Shown here: piece after piece, positions 12,101 through 23,944 of the stretch
How the letters are laid out: every line of letters starts with the position of its first letter
How positions within the stretch are numbered: the stretch's first letter is position 1
NCBI GenBank assembly: GCA_030268105.1
Contig: BSDZ01000086.1
Location: 3,364,501-3,428,500 of the forward strand
Reading direction: 5' to 3'
Source: Volvox africanus
Lineage: Eukaryota; Chlorophyta; Chlorophyceae; Chlamydomonadales; Volvocaceae
DNA length: 64,000 nucleotides
The notes under the pieces: model-generated
Told to the model about the DNA's origin: nothing
Database searches by the model: none
What the model saw: the letters and a program-made list of their open reading frames with translations, nothing else
Program-made: the position numbers and the translations under genes

Positions 12101-15100
12101 GATCGTTGTGGGTGCACCAGGTGGGCCTACCTGGACGACCACGGAAATACAAAGAACATGACGCGACGCAACTAAAGCGGCTTTTGACATGGTACGATGC
12201 GCAACCGCCCCATCCCATCGCACGTGACCCGAAGGACAAAGGTACCATGAAACATAGTGATCAACACCTGTACAGGACTTCTAGATCCCAAACTTCTATC
12301 CCGAAACGACCGCCGTACTCTCCCAACGACCCCTAACCCGCGCAGCTCTCAGATTAGACCAGGCCGCTTGCACGGGTATGTGTACGTCCAGCTGTATAGG
12401 AACCCCATAACCGCCTTGCCGCTAACAAAAGTCCCAACGGCCCAGCTAGGAAACGATACGCCAGGCCCCCTTCAGACACATCCTGCCCACCTGTACAGAG
12501 CCGCCCCCGGCAGCGGCCTGAAGGAGGCCAGTCCCATCCTCCCGCCGGGCAATCCTCGAGGACCCGACCGGCCCGCAGCCGCAGTTGACGCCCGCCCCCG
12601 CTCCTCAGGATTCATCCAGGGATGGGCCGCTGAGGCCAGCTGCCCCGCATATAGCCGCTCATTGGCGGCACGAGCGGAGGCGACTGGGCCACTGGAGCCC
12701 CCGCTTGCGACTTTTGACTCCCGAAACCACAAACCCAACACACCGCTGCGATATGTGAAATACAACGAACACATTACATTACATTTGCGTGGAAAGGGTG
12801 CCGTATCAAGGGAGTGAGGAAATGACGACTGTTGGGGCACTTGGTGTCCATACGGCCATATTAATCTGGGATACACGAAGCCGGAAAACGGCAGGTCACT
12901 GTAGAACAGCACGATGCACCAAACATGTCCACGACGGGCTTATCTGGTTTAGCTTGACTTGCATGGCAGTAACAAGGCAGGCAGGCTAGGGCTGCCTTGG
13001 GCTGTCTCACCTGCTGGCCTCCTCCCGCCTCGGCTGACGCGTCAGCTGCTGCCTCCGCAGCTCAGCCTGTAGCGGCAGCAACGGTCGCGTCAGGTGGAGC
13101 ATAATCTGTACAGACGCAGGGATCATCGCTCCGAAACCAGCCTCTCGAATGAGAGGGAGTGTAGGTGGATATAAAAACGGGAGGCCATAAAGTGATGTCG
13201 CGATGAACCCGCAGCTATCAATAAAATTGGCTGCGTAATGTCTGCAAGCCCGTCCATCCGTTCATACGGCACGGTACCGGCACCGGCACCTGGTTACCAG
13301 TGGGCGGACGAGTACAGCAGCATGGCCGAAAACTTACTTAGGCTTACCACATATGCCAGTTGCTCCCTGCCGAACACCACCCATTCCGACAACCGAAGAG
13401 CCCAGTCCCAAGGTGCCCCGCTCAGCAGCTCCGAAGCCCCCAAGAGTTGGTTTCTAGCAATTGGCCATTCCCAGCTGGGGCCGCAATGTGCAGGATTCAG
13501 TACACACGGCGCTGCCTCAGGCTTTTGAGCCTTTCCTCCCAAACAGCCATACACTCAACACTCCGGCCCCAATCCCAGTCCTATGCTCCCTTTTTTGGGA
13601 AAAATTTTCATATGGGTGGTCTCGCTTTCACATTCCAGTTGAATTCCACCCTCCAGTCGCCTTTCCATCTACCTTGAGCCCCCCTTCCTCCGTTCCCCCG
13701 AAGTGCACACAAATCCCACCTCAAGCTCAAGCGCCTCCTTGACGTGCGTGGCACGAAACGTGGCCATCTCCACTGACCTCAGCGCGCTGGCCCGCAGCAG
13801 CAGCAGACCCCGGTCCAGGAAGGGAACCAAGTCAGGCCGACCGCGGTAAGATGGCTGCATGAGGAGGATCGAAGGTGGGACAAGAAGCTTCATGAAGGTT
13901 GTCATTGGGAATGAGGTATCAGGAAGGATTCAACCCAGCCGATCTTGGTGAGGTAGTGTACAGACGCAATAGTGCATGGTAAATTCCCGTCGTCCGGACC
14001 CACGCCGTTTACTAGCTTCATGAGACCCATCCCCAACTCCCCTTCTTCATCTGCCGCCTCACCGAAGCCAGCAGATCCTCCCTCGTGACCGTCAGTACCC
14101 GGTCCAGGAGCGCGGAAAGCTGCTCATGGGGGACCAGTAGGGCCGCCAGAAGCAGCAGCGAAGGACCGTCCAAGGCCTCACTATCGGGGGTCAAGCCGGC
14201 CGCAGCGCGAGAAGCGTGCACCTGATTTAGTGGCGTGGGCAGCGAGGAGCGGAGGTTAGGGGAGGGAATGACGAAAAGACGACTACTGGAAGAGCTCGAA
14301 AATACTGCTCATGTGAGCTGAAAGGGCTTGGCAGGGCCAAGAGCCGGGATTTAGGCCTAGATGTCTCGATGGGCGCAATTGGGGCGATGGCGTGCGAGGT
14401 ACAAGGGGCCGCCAATCAAATCATCCCCTTTAGACCCCTGACCCACCCTGTCTAGCAGCTCCCTGGGCAGGTACCCGGGTCTCAGTCGCTCCACCGAGTC
14501 CATCAGCCTTCCCACCAGGCTGCTGCGAGCTACCAACCACTCCTGATGCACTGCTAGCACCGCCAGGCGGCGGGAAGACATGCGGCCAGCGCCTGCAGGC
14601 CAGTTGCGCGACGCCGGGAGGATTGTGGGATGTCGTCGATTAAACTTTGGGAACGCTATGTGTCAGTGCCGCTTCCACACCCGGGCGTAATCTGATGTGA
14701 TGGGTGGGCGACATGCCATGTGCGACACGGGTGGGCCAGTGACATCCATGGGGTTGGTGACAATGGTTTTGGGATTGGCATTTGGATTGGTAGTAAAGCA
14801 TACGCGTTTCCATGCCGTGTAAGATTTCGCATGTTTTAGGTTTACGCAGTCTAACAGTCTAATTGCGCACGGAGCCACAGCGGGTTTTGCTGTACAAGGC
14901 AGCCTGCAGGCGTCGGGGTACGGGGAGACAAAACCCGCTACTATCTTTCAACCATTCGCCCCTAACCACTCCGTCTGCATCCCAATTATGGTTGCACTTC
15001 CGCCAGCCTCACCCGATGGGTCGTCGTCCCACGACGCCTCAAGCGTAACACTCGCAAATTTTGTCGAGAATTTGCGGGTTATCTCAGTCGCAACCCCCAA

Positions 15101-15561
15101 ACCCTGTAAGTCAAGGAGCTCCAATAGCGAGACCTGCACGGATTGGTGTGGCAGGGCGATCGCCAAGAAACAAAACTGGCGTGGCGTACAAAAGCAAGGT
15201 TCCCACAAAAGTCAAATGTATATCATGACTCTCAAAGAAGCTACCCTGCTTGTTTGACAACTAATTCATAACATCTGCACACCTAATAAATGCACAACTC
15301 ATGAGGCCAACGTACCGGTTTTGCGCGTCTATGCTCTTCATTCAAAACCTCGGCAATAATTTCTGATGCCGCGCAACAAGCCGTGTGCAACCGCAGACGA
15401 CATAACTGTGATGGTGCATTCCCTCTGCCTCTACAATCAAGTCGATGAGCACAGGAACGACCTAATGATGATGGAATTACTGATATATGGATTTGCCTGG
15501 ACCTTGGTAACGGCCAGAATGGGTTGCGAGAGCCCGAAAAAAATGTTGTGACGGTTTGCAT
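6130..15561 (-). CDS. Large probably organelle-targeted protein, unknown function (15 exons)
   Basis: Fifteen minus-strand exons join with matching phases into 4758 bases, 1585 codons plus TGA: 15561-15316, 15133-15013, 14592-14447, 14221-14063, 13854-13673, 13474-13348, 13105-13011, 12745-12480, 12020-11913, 11656-11454, 11114-10995, 10619-8612, 8097-7652, 7380-7015 and 6294-6130. The N-terminus (MQTVTTFFSGSRNPFWPLPR) is basic, Ser-rich and nearly free of acidic residues, which suggests a chloroplast or mitochondrial transit peptide. The first ten exons encode mostly helical, Leu-rich sequence such as SLLLLAALLVPHEQLSALL. The 2-kb exon is Ala/Ser/Gly-rich with conserved-looking islands (EWEYWREAYRLWGRYATM) and one likely membrane helix near 9270-9340 (VMGLLALLAVPLAAAV). 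No named domain is recognised. Exon 8's donor and the end of exon 14 are the least certain: a GTACGT donor about 120 bases further on would also keep phase. Confidence 0.78.
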
Positions 15562-15796
15562 TCCTATAAACGCTTATTGACCATCCTAGAACTTCCAGTA
15601 GCTAGGGTGTTATCGGTTAATGAAATATCAGGCAGTTGGGCCCCACCACGTATAACAGCCGCCGTGTCGTCCTGCGTGTCGTCCATGGGTCTCAGTAAGC
15701 TCCGTCTCGAAATCGTCGCAATGCAACTAGCACCATGTTTCATGCTTTTCTCATATTTACATGATCTAAAATGATATAGTGTATTTCTGTCCTAGG
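15562..15796. promoter_or_regulatory. Possible shared promoter between two divergent genes
   Basis: Only 235 bases separate the start codons of the minus-strand gene ending upstream (ATG 15561) and the plus-strand gene that follows (ATG 15797). Both 5' untranslated regions and both promoters would have to fit here, so a bidirectional promoter is inferred. The stretch is fairly AT-rich. No TATA box is clear on either strand. Confidence 0.35.
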
Positions 15797-17982
15797 ATGC
15801 CTCTTGCACGCCAAACTGAGCCCATGACGACAAAGCGGCCGCGGCATGTTTGTCTTTTTAGTCTAAGGAATCATTATCCTCGGTATTCAACTTCATCGCT
15901 TTCAAATCGACAAAATCATAGGAGGCCGTCTTTCGCAGCTAACGCAGGGGTGGCGTCGACGAGAGAACACCGGCCGGATCGTACGCACGCGTATGCGGCT
16001 TCGTTTCTCTTGTTGCTACCTGCAGCTTTGGGTTTAATCCGCGTTGCGCCCGGGGTTGTCGCGGCTTTGCAGGTAAGGTTATGTTCAACAGGCTCCTAAG
16101 CTGGTGCAAATCGTCGGTTGGTGAACTAGCTACGTAATAGGGTTTAGTAAAGGTATGCCTATATCCCACCAAGTATTTTTGTGCTGTATTAGCCGGCCGC
16201 TCACGTCTTCGATTATTAACTTCTCAACCAACTCCGTTCCGCACGCAAATTCGTAATCGTGACTTAACCCGTTACCGCTTCTCGCGTTCCATCTTTCGAT
16301 GTACCAGTTCGGCTGCATGTCAGGAGTGCACACCTTGCTAGAAGCCATCTCTTCGGCCGACGTCTCTGAACCCAGCGACCTGAGTGACGCTGATAACATC
16401 AACGGCAACCTGTCGGAGGAATCCGCCACCGACTCGGAACTCCGGAACGATCTGGCCGACTACATCGAGGCCCTAAACACTAATGGCAGCGTGGACCCTG
16501 AGGAGCTGCTTTGGGCGCTGTTGACCATCTTGGCAACGGGCAGCTTGGGCCCCCGGCAGGTCAGTCAGCTGGGGCCACTGTACGTATGGCTAACGGCCAC
16601 GTGGCTTACTGCCTCGTTATGCAAATTGCTGCTGGCGTTTGCCATGGCGCTGGATCCAATCAAGGTGGGGGCAATGCAGGCTGGGGTAACATGCGGGAAT
16701 AGCGGAGGTAGGGTAATATACATTTTCTCGGGTGGCGGCTGCGTGGGCAATTGCACTTGTGCCTGTAAGCAATCATTACACTTCCGTTGTGACAACGTAG
16801 GGGACAAATCTTACGTTTAGTATGATTCCAGTGCCGGGCTTGATGGGCAGCTAGTTATATGGTACAGTTGTAATCCCTTTTTCTTGCGATTACGGCTTCC
16901 AAGTTCAGTGTAGTATTTTGTCCGAGAGCGTTACAATTTGATTTTAGCTCCATGACTGCGGAAGACGTGACACTTGCTTGTAGCACTGCTTTTCCTGACC
17001 CCCAGAGCTGGCTATTTCTCTTAGAGCGCAACGTGCACTTTGGCCTGGGCGCTGCAATCGTCCGTGGGCTAGTCCTCTTGCTTCCAGCATTCGTGCTGCC
17101 GCTACGGCTGCCCTGGATGCGGTCAATATTGCTCATAATACGTAGGGATGGGTGGCAAAGGCAACCTCAGCAAGACGCGCAGCAGGATGAACAACATCGG
17201 CCATCGCAGCTTGTGCCACAGACATCTACCATAGCAGGGGGCTATGCCGTGGATATGCGAGCTTCAGATGTTGGAGATGGCGGTATTGCGGATGCAGCCG
17301 GGGATTGTAGCAGCATGCTTGGGATGCCCACTGAATCGTCGGGTTGCTCATCGTTGACGCAGCTTAGCACCGCAGCCGAGTGGAGGGACCTGTCAGGGTT
17401 AGTAAATGCAGCTGCATCAGACACGGTCAAATGGAGGGCACGAGTCAAACGGGACTCGTCACAACTAGCACTTAACGTCCTTAGGGTGGCGGTACTTCTC
17501 GGAACCAGCGTGGCATCTGTTTTGGTGCTGAGCACCCGTTCAGTACCCGTACTGGTTCGGACGGTTGATTTGTTGGCCGCAGCAGCATCGGCGGCAGTAG
17601 CGCTTGCAGCTTTCCTGGAGGTAAGGTTTTGTGGGGAGGTTCGTTGACGAAGCAAGCGCTTGGCAATTGACTGTGCTTCACCGTTCGTGCCATGCCCACT
17701 CATCAGGTTTGGAAGAACGACGACGGCTACTTGCTTGTGAACAATGCAGAACGCGCAGTAAAGCTGGCATTGTTGTTATTAGTGATAAGGGGAAGCGTTG
17801 AGATTGCAGCCGCATTGTCTTATGGAAATTGGAGCCTCGCGTGGTTCAGCTGCAGTGTATGTTACAATTCGTGGATATGCTGCGGGTTCACGGATACAAA
17901 TCCAGACAAGGCATATTACCACTTATGTCATACAACAGCACCGATTCTTAGCATGATCGCTTACATGAAGGCGGTGTTGTAA
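15797..17982 (+). CDS. Multi-pass membrane protein, unknown function (4 exons)
   Basis: Exons 15797-16072, 16308-16664, 16904-17620 and 17707-17982 join in phase to 541 codons plus TAA. The N-terminus is basic and Ser/Arg-rich (RRPSFAANAGVAS) and resembles a chloroplast transit peptide, inferred only. Hydrophobic helices follow at the end of exon 1 (FLLLLPAALGLIRVAPGVV), the end of exon 2 (WLTASLCKLLLAFAMAL), twice in exon 3 (LVLLLPAFVLPL; TSVASVLVLSTRSVPVLV) and in exon 4 (LALLLLVIRGSVEIAAAL). A hydrophilic Gln/Ser-rich loop lies in the middle of exon 3. The start of exon 3 is the weak point, because it uses an AAG acceptor; a TTTTAG acceptor at about 16950 is an alternative that needs a different upstream donor. 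The stop lies inside TTGTAAC, so the polyadenylation signal may overlap it. No family is recognised. Confidence 0.62.
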
Positions 17983-18477
17983 CTGTCAAGCTGGCAGGTG
18001 CTGAACCCTGGGGATGGAAGGCAGACACTGGAAGCCGATGTCATAACTTACTTGAAATTATCACTGCCACGCCTGCGCCATGTTGCCACCTGCACAACCC
18101 CCATGCTTAATCAACACTTCTTCCATCTCACATATTGATGCTTGTGGAATTGCTCCGATGTCACGGGTAGCACTTAATTGTCGGGGCCTGATACAGCCAA
18201 GTACTAGCTACATCAACGTTGGCCTCCAACTTTCGACAGACAAGAATGCCCCTCCCCAACCAGCAAACGAATGGCAATGAACTTGCCTGACAAGAAGTTC
18301 ACAAACAACGCTCACAATTTTAGGTACTCACTCACAAAGCATAACCGTCCATGTGACAACCCGTCCCAGTGAATGTCAATTCTGCCCACCGGACCTACAA
18401 AAGACCGGGGCAGCATGTATAACGACAAAACATGCACCCGCTAATGGACACAACACGAAGTCAATCATGTAATACCC
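17983..18477. other. Intergenic DNA between convergent genes
   Basis: The plus-strand membrane-protein gene ends at 17982 and the minus-strand BAR gene ends at 18478, so this is shared 3' flanking DNA. I see no open frame or repeat worth naming. Confidence 0.5.
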
Positions 18478-20335
18478 TCAGTACTGCACGACTTGATTCT
18501 GCCACGCTGCAGGGGATGGGGAGGTCATATAGCGGGTTGCATTCGGGCTGGGCTGGTAAGCGCCATGGTACGGATTCACTGGCTGCTGCATATCCCCGTA
18601 GCCCGACATTTGCGGCTGGATTTGCTGGTCGTTGCCATACTGCCCTGCATCGCCTCCATCGTCAGACGGGGGTGCGTACATGCCCAAGCCATCCTTGCGG
18701 GCTCCGAGCCTATCTGATGGTTGTCGCGACCGCTCAGATGGTGCCTGGAGAGGGATAAGTGAATTTCGCACAAGTGTTGCATCAGATACAATCAGATGTG
18801 AATCACATTTCCGTGATAAGGGTGAGTCCTTGAGCCAGCTATCGACTTGCACCTTTGAATCACAACATAAATGAATAACCGAACTATCTTACCCCCACGC
18901 GCACTGGGACATTGTCCATCATCTGCATATGGGTGAACAAATTGTCCGAGGTGGAGTTGTAGTCGAGAAGTGGAGTTGCTGTGCTAAATGCCGCGTACCC
19001 CTTCTGGTAGCACTCCTGCACGCATTTGGATGACATGTACATGTGCGTGTTGGACGCCGATGACAAAGCTTACCAGAAAAAGCATGACATGCCCCGGGGT
19101 TCCAATAAGCCACAACCACAGACGTTCTTTTGGTAGTTTCTGTATTGACAGTGCGGCTACCTCCTATACGATGTTACAGATTTGCACAGCAACCTCAGGC
19201 ACCTCATCTTTGGGCGTCTAGACAGCAGTGCTGTCACAGCATTACGTACCTGCAATATCTGCAGAGATAGTCCAGTATAATCACGCAGAACACCAGTGTC
19301 CTTGATGAGCGTGTTCAGCGAATTAAATACTGTCTGCTCCAGCTCACGGTAGGCGTGCATCGTACCTGGCCGTAGAGAGTTGGTGGATGCACTAGATGTA
19401 TCCAAGCACCGCCTCAGGCCACATGACACGAAATGCATGCTTTTACTCACGGGTCAGCTTGGAACGCTTATGGTGCAGGAGCTGTGTCATCTTCTCGAGC
19501 TCCTGCTCGTGCTTATCCTTCTGATGCGGCGCAGGCTGCATCTTATCCAAGCGATCTACCTTCTCTGAAAGCGACGCCGGGGAAGAAGCATAGCCCGCAT
19601 GTGAGCGTACTGGGGTAGCTTGGCCGATATACGGTACGATTGCCCAACAAATACTGAGCTTTCCCGGACTTACCGGTCAAGCTGTCAACCGTCCGGCGCC
19701 GAGAGTCTAGCTCCAGCCGCAGTGCCTCAAGCTTCTCCATGCGATCCTATCGTTGCACAATACGCATTTCCAATGAATGACATATTTACACATAGACGAG
19801 CAAGCGAAACCTAGTCTACGTCCGCAACTTACGCAAACGGACCGGTAGGCTATAAGCCATGACCGAAGAGGTTTGATAACATCTTCATCCAACCGAATCT
19901 TGAGGTCACTCGCTGCTTGCTGCAAAACCTCCAAGCCAACTCCCTGACCAATTAACTTGGGCTCCTCCGTGCAGGGCACCGCGCCATCGCGTCCCTCCTC
20001 AAATGCACGAGGAAGAGGTGAAGAAAGAATGTTTCGAAGATTTACAAACTTGGCTGCAGCAGGATTGCGCATATAAGTCAGCTAAGCGACCTTGCGTCTA
20101 CCATCGGTTGACTGGCCGCCCACGAATATGGTAGGAGCCCGAGCAAGGCGATTTTACCATCGATTTCTTTGTGCATGCTCCGCAAGTCTCGCTCCAGAAC
20201 CCGCAAGTGAGTGCAGAACTCGGTGGCCTCCTTGAACATCGCCTCATTACGTGCATTTGACGTCGCTTTAAAGGTCCGGTCTGCACCAACCTTTTGGCGA
20301 ACATTTTCCATGACAACACGCCATGCATGCCCCAT
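18478..20335 (-). CDS. BAR-domain protein, copy 1 (7 exons)
   Basis: Exons 20335-20158, 20053-19833, 19746-19674, 19564-19451, 19365-19250, 19015-18893 and 18744-18478 join in phase to 363 codons plus stop. Residues from about 1 to 265 are a continuous amphipathic helical region with the layout of a BAR domain (amphiphysin/Rvs161/BIN3 type): an N-terminal helix starting MGHAWRVVMENVRQKV, a basic coiled-coil middle (LELDSRRRTVD; HEQELEKMTQLLHHK) and a final helix (AYRELEQTVFNSLNTL). Known family: BAR dimers bind and bend membranes in endocytosis and membrane shaping, with actin links. The last 90 residues are Gln/Gly/Pro/Tyr-rich and disordered (APPSDD, QPQMSGYGDM, PYHGAYQPSP), with no SH3 domain. 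A near-identical copy lies head-to-head at 23945-25847. All splice sites and the frame are intact. Confidence 0.88.
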
Positions 20336-23300
20336 AATTCCTTATAGTCTAAGAAGCGAATTTAAGGGTGCTCGAAATACTGCTTTTGTGAGTCAATTTG
20401 GGTTACGCACAATGACAAAACGCCTTAGGCATTCCTAAGCAGACAACTGCAAAAGAATTGTGCAGCTAGACACCGTCTAGGCAGTGACAAAGTTTGTGTG
20501 AGCGCAGCACTAGAATCCGGATCGTGTCGTACAAATTGGTCGGCAACCGCAAGATTATTTGGAGTTCCGTAGTCTTATTAACATTATCTTGTAACACTAG
20601 ATGGCATTAAACCTATCGCTAAGAAGGCATTGATCTGTCGAAAAGTCCGGTAATAGGGTGTAACGTTAGGTATGACGCCCAACTCCCAAGGCGGCGACGT
20701 CAATTGGAATGCATTGAAGCCCAAGAAGCTTCATAAAGCACAATATAGGGCCGAAGCACACTGAGGCCAAACCCCTAATACGTGGCAGCGCTGGTACTGG
20801 TATCTGTCCTCCGGGCGACCCGTGGATGCCTGTTCTCCAGGATAGGATTACACCGGCAAAGGACCTTGGGCGTGTGCTGTGATTGGAATTGTTTCGCTAG
20901 AAGTAAGGGTGTGCGAACTGGGGGGGCCACGGCGCCTATATGCGCCTATAGGTGAATATTAGCAAATTTCTCATGCGGGGGACGGTGGTGCTTGGGGCCC
21001 TCATTTGCTATACACTGCCGAATGAATTTGGATTGCCAGGTAATACCTCTGTCGGGGACGTAGGAGACAGTGCAAGGCCATCATAAAGTCACACGGCCCC
21101 AAATTTGTGGCCAAACTGTGAGGGTATCCCTTGATCAAGGGCTGTCAGTGGCTGTGCGTCCTTAGAAGTTACGCGCTCATCATCAGTCACCGCTGATTGT
21201 TCTCTCGCCATCACAAAAGTGCAGATGCTTTCTACACTCGCACATGTTCACGTCGGTCAACTTAAACCTCGGCCTGGGAGGAGTGGCCTATACCGGCATC
21301 CATACTGGATGGATGCATCCACAAATACAATGAATTATAAGGCATCCTGGTTAATTATTGTGTCAGCAGCTGGCCGTCTGGACGGAGATGGGAGGCATGG
21401 ATTCCCGGGAATGTGTCCTGGGCTTTGGCGCTAAAAATTGGCCTGGCATTCGCCGCGTAGTCCCGTTGCCTCCGCTCATGCTGAGATTGGCGCTGCCACC
21501 AGCGTCCGCCACTCAGCACGCTGTCTCCACAACCTCTTTGACACTACGTTTAGGGCCACCTGCCCACTGGATCTTACCGGCGTTGCGGTGCACGGTTGTG
21601 GCACTGCCGCAGCACCGGAGGGTGGTCAGCGCAATGGACATGGCATTTGCCTGCGCTTTCATAGATTGAGACGTAATGTGAGAGGATCCGGCGGTACTGC
21701 ATGGCAGAGTTTTTATTTCAGGATATCCTTCCAACTGCAAGACTTGAAGGCACGGTGCCTTTAACATCTGGCAGAGCAGATCCACCTACAGGTGCAACGT
21801 AGTTGCAGTTGAAGGCCAGGTTGGCTTGGATGTGCAAAAACATGCAAAAACGTGCCTTTCCTATCAGCGGTCATCATCGGGGTCCTTTTCCGAAACTCGA
21901 CATGGGTTATGCAGGATCATATGTTATTGTTAGCACAAAATAGCTTTACTACTCAGCTCCAGGTCACAGCCAGTGTAGATTGGCGTCCAACCCTTCGTCT
22001 TAACGCATCCTGGGTTAATGAATGATGTACAGAACGAGGTTTATACCCCTTGCGTATAGATCCGTGACGAGCAAAAACCCGGGACGGTGGCCAGATCCCT
22101 GGTGTCCGGGAAAGAGTTCACTTGCGTTAACGTATTAGAGCAACTGCAAAGGCATGGGAAGCTACTTTCCGGGTCATTATGGCAATATAGATGGTACCTT
22201 CGAACCCCCGTATCGCTACAAACGTCTGGTGGACTTGCCACTTTGGATAACCTGCTGCCACGCACAGCGTGTGCCCACTGAAACCCTCTGAAGCCGCAGG
22301 GCCAAGGAACTATGCTGAATGGGCTGTCGGCTACATCTACAATCGCCGACCCGAAACCTGCAGACGAGAAGGCATTCCCCGGTCCCTAAAGATTTGATCC
22401 GGCGTGTCCAGCATGATGGGGGTATGGCAGATGCCTTTTATGTGCGACTTTAGGTGATGGCTTGCACCTGATGCAGCCGAGGGCTATAGTCAGGGGCTGG
22501 CTCGCTGGCACTGGCTAGGAAGAAGTTAGCGCACATACGCGTGTATATTTCATCCACCACTGGTAGAAACAGGAGAGGGCGCCTCGGCGGAGAAGCATAA
22601 CTGATTCTCATCCCGTCCCAGCAAGGCAGCCCCCTACATGTGGCCGCCCAGTTGCATCCTCAGCCGGACTGCGATCATGTGTTGGGCTGCTTCCTTATGT
22701 AGTGCCGGCCCCACCAGCACGCTGCCATTGTAACCCGCAGCTTCCGTCACCGACTCTGGTTGTGTTGTGTTGTGGTTATGTTTGCATTCCTGCAGAAGGT
22801 GGCAGTTTCCAAGCTCCTCCTAAAAGCACCGGGCACAGCCTGCAAGGAAGGGATTCAGCTGGTAGATACTCAAGCCAAGGGGCTATCATGCCTCCATCCT
22901 ATAGCCTGTGTCGCCATTATAAGTGGACAACTTGCCATGTCGGGATTCATTGCCACTGCAGTAACCGGCAGTCCCATGGTGTTTACCAAGCTTAAGCATT
23001 TGGGAGACCATGCATGGGTTGCCTTTTGCCTTCCGCTTAAGTCCCCTGCTGGCTGCTAACTGTCAAATGCTGACCGCCTCTGCTGCCAGCGGGACCGACT
23101 ATCGCCGGAATGTTCTGCGCATTTGTGCTGCTGTATATGCTGCTGTGTGGTGCCCTTTCGCGCATTGCGTCGCAATGGGTATGTGTTGTACGGATATTGG
23201 ACTTCGCCTGCTTGCCGGTGCCCTTGGAAGACTAAAAGGTTATGGTTGAGCTGTTGTGCGTTAGCCCCGGTCGGCGCAACGACGTCTGTGGAACAGTTCA

Positions 23301-23944
23301 GCAGTGCAATATACAAATTTTGGTCAAAGAGGCACCCGTATTCCCGCAATAGCTCGAATAGCGCTAACGTCGTTATTGTTGGCGACAATGAGCGTGCATA
23401 GCAAGGTCCGCAACATGAATGAACGGGGCATATTCAACAGTTCAAAGTAAAGAATAACGTCAGTTCAAAGGACTTGGCGCACGGCGAAACGCTTACTAAG
23501 CATTCGGCTGTGCGCCCTGGGGAGTTGGGGTTGACGGAGGAATCACCAAACTCTGCAGCAAATACTGAACAAGCTTTAATACAGTTATGGACTGGTTAAG
23601 GAGTGCGGGTGCGACTGTGCAACTGGAGTACGAAGGGCATAAAGTTTTCGGTTTTATTGGAAACTTCGTGCTACTTCAATGAAAAACTAATGCAATCATC
23701 ATTCGCACCTAGATTACTCTTTAACGAAGGAGTTTTCGCATAACTTTACATAACTATGTCATGAATACGACAGGATCCTGGATTGCACAGCCACCTTCAT
23801 TACCCCAAAGCGCCAACCTGCTAGAACTAATTCATTTCCCTTATGCATTCTTTATAAACTCCTGACATAACTTGCAGCTCCGAACTTTGCAGACCTACAT
23901 TTTAACTTGAAGACACCTGTTTCACATTCGAATTACAAGACACG
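20336..23944. other. Spacer between the two BAR genes, with a possible small membrane-protein remnant
   Basis: This 3.6-kb stretch holds the 5' flanks of both BAR genes. Most of it shows no convincing coding sequence. Two plus-strand segments stand out. One at about 22796-23050, after the acceptor TTCCTGCAG, contains VAIISGQLAMSGFIATAV. The other, at about 23091-23247 after CTGCTGCCAG, contains AFVLLYMLLCGALSRIAS. Both look like membrane helices, but I could not join them in phase. A frame at 22087-22281 (peptide VNVLEQLQRHGKLLSG) is also possible. This could be a decayed or badly resolved membrane-protein gene. A short motif, GCGCCTATA, is repeated at about 20932-20950. Confidence 0.3.
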
